From Devosia nitrariae (GTDB lineage: Bacteria; Pseudomonadota; Alphaproteobacteria; Rhizobiales; Devosiaceae), in NCBI RefSeq assembly GCF_030160115.1, contig NZ_BSNS01000011.1:496001-560000 (forward strand): 64,000 nucleotides of DNA, in the 5' to 3' direction. The position numbers and the translations under genes were made by a program. Positions 58,296-64,000 of this stretch are shown in pieces; the first letter of the stretch is position 1; each line of letters starts with the position of its first letter. The notes under the pieces were generated by a model. The model saw only the letters and a list, made by a program, of their open reading frames with translations, was not told the origin of the DNA and did no database searches.

Positions 58296-59342
58296 ATGTC
58301 AGCGCCCACCTTTCCGATGAATGCCTGGTACGCCGCCGCGTGGGATACCGAGCTCAAGCGCGAGCTCCTGCCGCGCACGATCTGCGGAAAACCGGTGGTC
58401 ATGTACCGAAAACAGGACGGTTCTGCGGTCGCGCTGGCCGATGCGTGCTGGCATAGGCTCTTACCGCTGTCGATGGGCGAGCTCTATGGCGACAACGTCA
58501 TCTGCGGCTATCACGGCCTCGAATTCGACGATACCGGCCGATGTGTATACATGCCGTCCCAGGACACCATCAATCCTTCAGCTTGCGTCCAATCCTATCC
58601 GATCGTCGAGCGGCACCGCTTCATCTGGCTGTGGATGGGCGATCCGGCGCTGGCGGATCCGGCCAAGGTCCCGGACCTGCACTGGAACGATGATCCGGAC
58701 TGGGCCGCCGACGGCAAGCTGATCCACGTCAAATGCGATTATCGGCTGGTCATCGACAACCTGATGGACCTGACCCACGAGACCTATGTGCATGGCTCCT
58801 CGATCGGCAACCGCGCCGTTGCCGAGGCGCCGTTCACCGCAACCCACTCCGATCGCACGGCCACGATCACCCGCTGGATGACCGATATCGACGCTCCCCC
58901 GTTCTGGCGTGGCCAGCTCGGCAAGCCCGGCAATGTCGACCGCTGGCAGATCATCAATTTCGAGGCGCCGGCGACCATTGCCATCGATGTGGGCGTCGCC
59001 CCACATGGGACCGGCGCGCCCGAGGGCGACCGCAGCCAGGGCGTCAACGGGTTCGTGCTCAACACGATTACCCCTGAGACCGACAAGACCTGCCACTATT
59101 TCTGGGCCTTCGCGCGCAACTATAAGCTCAGCGAGCAACGGCGCACCCATGAGCTGCGTGAAGGGGTGGCGAGTATCTTTCGCGAGGATGAGCGCATTCT
59201 CGAAGCCCAGCAGATCGCCATCGACAACAATCCCGATCACGTCATCTACAATCTCAATATCGACGCGGGCTCGATGTGGGCGCGCAAGCTGATCGACCGC
59301 ATGATCGCTGAAGAGCAGGCGATGCGCACGGCCGCGGAGTAG
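58296..59342 (+). CDS. vanA: vanillate O-demethylase oxygenase subunit
   Basis: A 348-residue Rieske-type oxygenase. The Rieske centre is formed by CWHRLLPLS near 52-60 and CGYHGLEFD near 71-79 (Cys-x-His and Cys-x2-His), and the mononuclear iron site by DNLMDLTHETYVHGSS near 153-168. It starts MSAPTFPMNAWYAAAWDTEL with GGGAGGAG upstream. With VanB it removes the methyl group from vanillate, giving protocatechuate and formaldehyde. Gene order vanA-vanR-vanB, with gaps of only 10 and 4 bases. Confidence 0.9.
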   Translation: MSAPTFPMNAWYAAAWDTELKRELLPRTICGKPVVMYRKQDGSAVALADACWHRLLPLSMGELYGDNVICGYHGLEFDDTGRCVYMPSQDTINPSACVQSYPIVERHRFIWLWMGDPALADPAKVPDLHWNDDPDWAADGKLIHVKCDYRLVIDNLMDLTHETYVHGSSIGNRAVAEAPFTATHSDRTATITRWMTDIDAPPFWRGQLGKPGNVDRWQIINFEAPATIAIDVGVAPHGTGAPEGDRSQGVNGFVLNTITPETDKTCHYFWAFARNYKLSEQRRTHELREGVASIFREDERILEAQQIAIDNNPDHVIYNLNIDAGSMWARKLIDRMIAEEQAMRTAAE

Positions 59343-59352
59343 GGCGGTGTCG

Positions 59353-60090
59353 ATGGAAACTGAAAAGCGCCAGCAGACGCAATCGCTGAAGGCCCTGATG
59401 GGCGTGCGCGACCTGGTGTTCAGCGGCAGGGCGCGACCGGGCGAACGCCTTTCGGAGATCGCCATCGCCGAAAAGCTCGGCATATCGCGGACACCTATTC
59501 GGGCGGCGCTGGCGAGGCTCGAGCAGGAGGGGTTGCTCGAGCTCATCCCATCCGGCGGCTACGCGGTCCGCCAGTTCAGTCGCGACGAGGTGATCGATTC
59601 CATTGAACTGCGCGGGGTGCTCGAGGGCACGGCAGCGCGGCTGGCCGCCGAACGCGGCGTGCCGCCGGCGCGCCTACGCGCCATCAAGGACCTGCTGCGC
59701 GGTCTCGATGAGACCATGGCCGAGCGTGTCGAGGACATGGCGTTCGACCGCTATGTCGAGCTCAACGCGCAGTTCCACGAAGCCTTGGCGGGGCTCGCCG
59801 GCAGCGGGATCATCCGGCGCGAGATCGAGCGGGTGACGCGACTGCCCTTTGCCTCGCCGAGCGCATTTCTCGACAAGCAAGCGGACGTACCCGAGTTCCG
59901 TCGCTCGCTGATCGGCGGTCAGGCCCAGCACCGCGCCATCGTCAACGCCATCGAGCTGCGTGAAGGCGCAAGGGCCGAGGCCCTGGCGCGCGAGCACGCG
60001 CGGCTTGCCCGGCAGAACCTCGAATACGTCATCGAGCAGGATCGCGGCCTCATCAGCCGGGTGCCGGCGCTGGCGCTGATCGGAGAGTAG
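59353..60090 (+). CDS. GntR-family regulator (FCD type), VanR-like
   Basis: A 245-residue regulator. The winged helix-turn-helix lies at about 20-85 (RPGERLSEIAIAEKLGISRT and LARLEQEGLLELIPSGGYAV), the FCD ligand-binding domain at about 90-225. The ATG at 59353 follows a GGGCGG. Lying between vanA and vanB, it is the likely VanR repressor that responds to vanillate. It may bind the palindrome upstream of vanA. Confidence 0.87.
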   Translation: METEKRQQTQSLKALMGVRDLVFSGRARPGERLSEIAIAEKLGISRTPIRAALARLEQEGLLELIPSGGYAVRQFSRDEVIDSIELRGVLEGTAARLAAERGVPPARLRAIKDLLRGLDETMAERVEDMAFDRYVELNAQFHEALAGLAGSGIIRREIERVTRLPFASPSAFLDKQADVPEFRRSLIGGQAQHRAIVNAIELREGARAEALAREHARLARQNLEYVIEQDRGLISRVPALALIGE

Positions 60091-60094
60091 GAAC

Positions 60095-61069
60095 ATGCGC
60101 AGCAAGCTGGAGTGGGTCGCGGCGGAAGTGGTTGAGGTGCGGCAGGTCGCGCAAGACGTGCGACAGATAGAGCTGATGAGCCAGGCGCCGCTGCCGCGCT
60201 TCGAGCCCGGATCGCACACCAATGTGCGTGTCGAGATCGCTGGCGGCAGCACCACGCGCGCCTATACCTGCTTGCCGGCGCCGGCGGGACGCATCCGCAT
60301 CGCGGTCAAGCGGCACGAGAACAGCCGTGGCGGCTCGCGGTTCATGTGGGGGCTGGAGCAGGGGATGGCGATCAGCGTGACGCTGCCCGAGAACCGCTTC
60401 GAACTTTCCTGGCGCGATGCGCCGCGTCTTTTGGTCGCCGGCGGCATAGGCATCACCCCGATCTATGGCATGGCCTCGGCGCTCGACGAGCGCAGTGCGC
60501 CGTTCCGCATGGTCTATGGCGGCAAAAACCGGCGCAGCATGGCGTTTGCCGACGAGCTGCAGGCCCGGCTCGGCGGTCGCCTGGCGCTCTTTGCCGCTGA
60601 CGAGGGAGCGCGGATCGACCTGCCAGGCGAAATCTCGGCGCTTCCCGATGACGGCGAACTATATGTGTGCGGGCCGATCGCCATGCTCGATGCGGCCAAG
60701 GCGGCCTGGCTGGCGGCCGGACGGCCGGTCAGCCGGCTGCGCTACGAGGTGTTCGGCGACAGCGGCACCTTTGCGGAAGCGCCGTTCCAGGTCGAAGTGG
60801 CGCGCCGCAATGTGCTGGTCGACGTACGCCCCGATCAGACGCTGCTCGAGGCCCTGACCGGTGCCGGGGTCGATATGGTCTACGACTGCCAGCGCGGCGA
60901 ATGCGGCCTCTGTGCGGTCGACGTGGTGGCGGCGGACGCCGAGATCGACCACCGCGACGTCTTCTTCAGCCCCGAGCAGAAGCGCGAGGGCAAGCGCATG
61001 TGCGCCTGCGTTTCGCGGCTGGCTGGTGGGCGGGCGGTGATCGATGTGGGGTACAGACCGCCCGGCTGA
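60095..61069 (+). CDS. vanB: vanillate O-demethylase reductase subunit
   Basis: A 324-residue reductase. An FMN- or FAD-binding domain (about 1-105) and an NAD domain with GGIGITPIYGMASAL near 112-126 are followed by a plant-type [2Fe-2S] domain with DCQRGECGLCAVDV near 266-279 and a further Cys in RMCACVSR near 305. It passes electrons from NADH to VanA. It starts four bases after the VanR stop, so all three genes form one operon. Confidence 0.9.
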   Translation: MRSKLEWVAAEVVEVRQVAQDVRQIELMSQAPLPRFEPGSHTNVRVEIAGGSTTRAYTCLPAPAGRIRIAVKRHENSRGGSRFMWGLEQGMAISVTLPENRFELSWRDAPRLLVAGGIGITPIYGMASALDERSAPFRMVYGGKNRRSMAFADELQARLGGRLALFAADEGARIDLPGEISALPDDGELYVCGPIAMLDAAKAAWLAAGRPVSRLRYEVFGDSGTFAEAPFQVEVARRNVLVDVRPDQTLLEALTGAGVDMVYDCQRGECGLCAVDVVAADAEIDHRDVFFSPEQKREGKRMCACVSRLAGGRAVIDVGYRPPG

Positions 61070-61088
61070 TTGCGTTCACCAAGCAAAG

Positions 61089-61116
61089 AAAAAGGGCGCC
61101 GTGAGGCGCCCTTTTT
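61089..61116. terminator. bidirectional rho-independent terminator
   Basis: AAAAAGGGCGCC (61089-61100), GTGA loop, GGCGCCCTTTTT (61105-61116): a perfect 12-base stem with T-runs on both strands, between vanB and the TRAP substrate-binding gene. Confidence 0.95.
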
Positions 61117-61140
61117 GCAGGAATGCAGGGGCCGGCCTGC

Positions 61141-62169
61141 TCAGCGAGCGGTTTCCTCAGCGACCAAGCCGGTTGCTTCCTCGTACAGCGCGCGCCCGTC
61201 GATCCCGGCTGCTTCCATGTCGGCGAACCATTGATCGATGGTCGGCTGTGCCGCTTCACGCCAGCGCGCGGTTTCGGCCTCGTCGAGCGTGATGATGTTA
61301 TTGCCCATGTCCACCGCGATCCTGGCGCCGGCGGCATCGCCCTCGTCCATGGCACGACCGAAGAATCGGGCGACCTCGACGCCCGAGTTGGCGTCGATCA
61401 CCGCCTTCAAATCGTCAGGCAGGTTGTTGTAGGTGTCCTGGTTCATCACGACCGCGAAGGTCTGCGTATAAAGGCCGTTCTCGCCCGAAAAGCCGGTGTG
61501 GTTCTTGACAAGTTCTGCCACCCGCAGCGACGGCGTGACCTCCCAGGGAATGGTGGTGCCGTTGATGACGCCCTTGGAAAGCGCCTCGGTGACCTGCGGG
61601 ACGGGCATGCCGACCGGCTCGGCGCCGAGCCGGGCCAGCATGTCGGAGATGATGCGCGATCCGCCTCTTATCTTCATGCCGCTGAGGTCTTCGAGCTTGG
61701 TCACCGGCTGCTGGGTGTGGAAAAGGCCGGGGCCGTGGGTATGCACGGCGATGAGATGAACGCCGTCGAACTCGTCCATGGCGTTGGCTTCGACATAGCG
61801 CTGGAAAGCCACGGAAGAGGCCTCGGCATTGGTCACGAGGAACGGCAGCTCGAAGACTTCCGATTTGGGAAAGCGTCCGGGCGTATAGCCGAGCACCGTC
61901 CAGATCACGTCGACCACGCCGTCCTTAGCCTGGTCGAACAGCGCCGGCGGTGCGCCGCCCAGCTGCATGGCGGGATAGAGCTCGATCTTGATGCGCCCGC
62001 CCGACTGGTCCTCGACCGCCTTGGCCCAGGGGGTTATCGCCTTGGCCGGTATGGTTGCCTGCGGGGGCAGCATCTGGTGCAGCCGCATGGTAACGTCCTG
62101 AGCCATTGCAGCACCGGTGAGCATGAGTGCCGCAGCGGTGCCGGCCAGTATTCGCGTCATTGCGTTCAT
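61141..62169 (-). CDS. dctP: TRAP transporter substrate-binding protein DctP
   Basis: A 342-residue periplasmic binding protein. The signal peptide ends at LTGAAMAQ. The opening DVTMRLHQMLPPQATI, the GGRIKIELYPAMQLGG block near 55-71 and the MKIRGGSRIISDMLARLGAE segment near 165-184 with the conserved carboxylate-binding Arg are marks of the DctP family. It feeds the DctQ-DctM permease. Given the neighbouring genes, an aromatic or dicarboxylic acid is the likely ligand, but that is unproven. Confidence 0.9.
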   Translation of the reverse strand: MNAMTRILAGTAAALMLTGAAMAQDVTMRLHQMLPPQATIPAKAITPWAKAVEDQSGGRIKIELYPAMQLGGAPPALFDQAKDGVVDVIWTVLGYTPGRFPKSEVFELPFLVTNAEASSVAFQRYVEANAMDEFDGVHLIAVHTHGPGLFHTQQPVTKLEDLSGMKIRGGSRIISDMLARLGAEPVGMPVPQVTEALSKGVINGTTIPWEVTPSLRVAELVKNHTGFSGENGLYTQTFAVVMNQDTYNNLPDDLKAVIDANSGVEVARFFGRAMDEGDAAGARIAVDMGNNIITLDEAETARWREAAQPTIDQWFADMEAAGIDGRALYEEATGLVAEETAR

Positions 62170-62268
62170 TAGTCCTCTCCCTTGTTGTGCACGCCTCTGG
62201 CGTGACCCTCGATTTCGCCGGTATTGGTTGGCCTCGCGGGGGCGGCGAAGCCCCGCGACTTGCGCCTC

Positions 62269-63591
62269 TCAGTAGAGCAGGCGCACCAGGATAAGCGTTA
62301 TGACCGGAAAGGCGGCGAGGATAATAGTGCGGACAATGTCGCTGACGAGAAACGGCACGATCCCTCGATAGGTCTGCGCCAGGCTCGTCTCGCGTGACAT
62401 CGAACTGATCACGAAGAGGTTCATTCCAACAGGCGGCGTGATCAGACCCACCTCGACGACGATCAGGATCAGTATGCCGAGCCATATGGCGAACTCGTCG
62501 GGTCCAAGTCCGAAATCGAGGCCCGACAGCATTGGAAAGACGATCGGCACCGTCAACAGGATCATGGAGAGCGAGTCCATGACGCACCCGAGAACCAGAT
62601 AGAGCAGCAGGATGACGGTGAGCACCAGCCAGGGCTGGAAACCCTGTTCACCAACCCATTGGGCCGCAATCTGCGGGAGTTGGGAGAGGGCAAGGAATCC
62701 GTTGAGGGCGGCCGCACCCAAGACGATCAGGAAGATCATGGCCGTCGAATTGGCCGTCGCCAGAATCGACTCGATGAAGTTCTTGCGGCTCATGCTGCGG
62801 TTGAGGAGGGCGGTGAGCCCGGTGCCGGCGGCCCCGATCGCGGCTGCCTCGGTCGGGGTGAAGAAGCCGGTGTAGATGCCTCCGATCACCAGCACGAAGA
62901 TCAGCAACACCGGCCAGACATCGAGCAGGGCAGCAAAGCGCTTCCGGTAGGGCAGGCGATCGCGGGTTCCCGCCGCCTTCGGATTGAGACGTACGTAGAC
63001 GGCGATGGCGATCAAGTAGCCGACGGCTGCAAGCAAGCCCGGAATGAAGGCGGCAACGAAGAGCTTGGCGATGTTCTGCTCGGTCAGGATCGCGAAGATG
63101 ACGAGGATAATCGACGGGGGGATGAGGATGCCGAGCGTGCCCCCGGCCGCCAGCGTACCGGTTGCGAGGGCTCCCGAATAGCCGAACTTCTTCATTTCCG
63201 GCAAAGCCACCTGGCCCATGGTGGCGGCCGTCGCCAGGGACGATCCGCAGATCGCCCCGAAGCCGGCGCAGGCGCCGATGGCGGCCATGGCAACGCCCCC
63301 CTTGCGGTGACCGAGCCAGGCCGCCGCGGCATTGAACAGCGCCGAGGACATGCCGCCGAGCGTTGCGAACTGTCCCATGAGCAGGAAGAGCGGCACGACG
63401 GAGAGGGAATAGCTGGCGAAGGTCGAATAGGTCAGGCTCTTGAATTGGGCCATGACCGGATTGATCGATCCGGTGATCATCCATGAGCCGACGACGCCGA
63501 CGATGAGCATGGCGAGCCCGATAGGGACGCGGACGAAGATCAGCAGCAAAACCACCGGAAACGACAGGACGCCAAGCAGGACGTTGCTCAA
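62269..63591 (-). CDS. dctM: TRAP transporter large permease DctM
   Basis: A 440-residue permease with about 12 hydrophobic segments. The starting codon is TTG at 63591, which overlaps the dctQ stop (TTGA) and has GGAG nine bases before it; the annotated frame further upstream lies in dctQ. The MAAIGACAGFGAICGSSLAT and ALATGTLAAGGTLGILIPPS blocks are the family signature. It uses the Na+ or H+ gradient to import the DctP-bound acid. Confidence 0.9.
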   Translation of the reverse strand: MSNVLLGVLSFPVVLLLIFVRVPIGLAMLIVGVVGSWMITGSINPVMAQFKSLTYSTFASYSLSVVPLFLLMGQFATLGGMSSALFNAAAAWLGHRKGGVAMAAIGACAGFGAICGSSLATAATMGQVALPEMKKFGYSGALATGTLAAGGTLGILIPPSIILVIFAILTEQNIAKLFVAAFIPGLLAAVGYLIAIAVYVRLNPKAAGTRDRLPYRKRFAALLDVWPVLLIFVLVIGGIYTGFFTPTEAAAIGAAGTGLTALLNRSMSRKNFIESILATANSTAMIFLIVLGAAALNGFLALSQLPQIAAQWVGEQGFQPWLVLTVILLLYLVLGCVMDSLSMILLTVPIVFPMLSGLDFGLGPDEFAIWLGILILIVVEVGLITPPVGMNLFVISSMSRETSLAQTYRGIVPFLVSDIVRTIILAAFPVITLILVRLLY

Positions 63592-64000
63592 TGGACGGCT
63601 CCGTGGGTGACCTGCGGCGCCCGCCCGGCGATTGCATCCGCAAGGCTGCGCACGGCGAGATGGAGCGTGACGATGACGAAGGTCACCGCACCCACCATGC
63701 CGGCGGCATAGCCCCACCAGAGCGGCATGCGCAGCAGCAGCGTGGTCTCTCTGTAGTTATATTTGTCGAGCATGCCCAGGCCCAGACGCCAGGCGATGAA
63801 CACCGCCGCCGCCAGCATCAGAATGTCGGTCACCGCCAGGATCCAGGCATTGGCACGCGGCCCAAGGAAGTCGGTGAAGATGGTGACGATGGCATGGCCG
63901 CGGGCGAGGTGTGCCCAGGGCAGAAACGCGAAGACGGCAAAGCCGACACCGGCCTCCACCAGCTCATAATCCCCGGTGACAGGGCCGAGTCCGGCCCATA
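63588..64000 (-). CDS. dctQ: TRAP transporter small permease DctQ, partial
   Basis: The minus-strand frame runs off the window end, so the N-terminus is missing. The visible part has the typical TGDYELVEAGVGFAVFAFLP block and three hydrophobic segments, ending AVRSLADAIAGRAPQVTHG. It forms the membrane complex with DctM, whose start overlaps its stop. The GTG at 63959 in frame is internal. Confidence 0.85.
   Translation of the reverse strand, partial: WAGLGPVTGDYELVEAGVGFAVFAFLPWAHLARGHAIVTIFTDFLGPRANAWILAVTDILMLAAAVFIAWRLGLGMLDKYNYRETTLLLRMPLWWGYAAGMVGAVTFVIVTLHLAVRSLADAIAGRAPQVTHGAVH

Noticed and set aside
1..64000. CRISPR arrays, tRNA or rRNA genes, insertion sequences
   Set aside because: I looked for regularly spaced repeats, transposase motifs and tRNA-like clover sequences and found none; the repeats seen are single palindromes.

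Overview
The window is GC-rich, gene-dense chromosomal DNA from an alphaproteobacterium, most likely a member of the Hyphomicrobiales (Rhizobiales). The reasons are the two HWE-family histidine kinases, EcfG-type stress promoters (GGAAC, 16-17 bases, CGTT), a fused cytochrome oxidase I-III subunit, DUF2934, DUF892 and DUF6894 small proteins, and intergenic palindromes of the kind common in that order. No tRNA, rRNA, CRISPR array or insertion sequence was seen.

Bases 1-15500 look like a general-stress and periplasm region. It holds a partial VOC protein, several tiny hydrophilic proteins, a frameshifted DUF2188 gene, a GH13 trehalose-synthase-like enzyme overlapping a flavin-type oxidoreductase, a small HD hydrolase, a PRC-barrel protein, an AI-2E family permease, SodC, membrane PQQ glucose dehydrogenase, an HWE kinase with its response regulator, a Crp/Fnr regulator, a ferritin-like DUF892 protein, DUF2934 and CBS proteins. 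Exact or near-exact EcfG promoters precede many of these, so they probably form one stress regulon.

Bases 15700-22450 are a compact minus-strand terminal oxidase operon: CtaG-like assembly factor, triheme cytochrome c, subunit II with a cytochrome c domain, a cation/Ca2+ exchanger, a subunit I-III fusion and a small membrane protein. The fusion has Gln in place of the usual K-channel Lys. Bases 22500-31200 are mixed: topoisomerase IB, an SDR, a CHASE4-GGDEF-EAL protein, a membrane ClpP-like protein, GNAT and SRPBCC proteins, separated by repeat-bearing gaps.

Bases 31513-45390 are a complete type 3 BREX phage-defence operon in canonical order (brxF, brxC, pglX, brxHII, pglZ, brxA). It carries one extra gene, between brxC and pglX, that encodes a HEPN-like protein with an R-x4-H motif. 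The central 2 kb of pglX is clearly AT-richer than its ends, suggesting module exchange. This is the most interesting part of the window.

Bases 45400-52200 carry a sugar isomerase-like protein, membrane and signalling proteins (HD-GYP, GYD, a PAS-HWE kinase), an M23 peptidase and a decayed HD-GYP fragment. Bases 52200-64000 are an aromatic catabolism region: thiolase PcaF and CoA transferase PcaIJ, an IclR regulator with a near-ideal palindromic operator, maleylacetate reductase, a MetE-like methyltransferase, vanillate demethylase VanA/VanB with a GntR regulator between them, and a TRAP transporter cut off by the window end. Together these would take vanillate-type or hydroxyquinol-type substrates through 3-oxoadipate to succinyl-CoA and acetyl-CoA.
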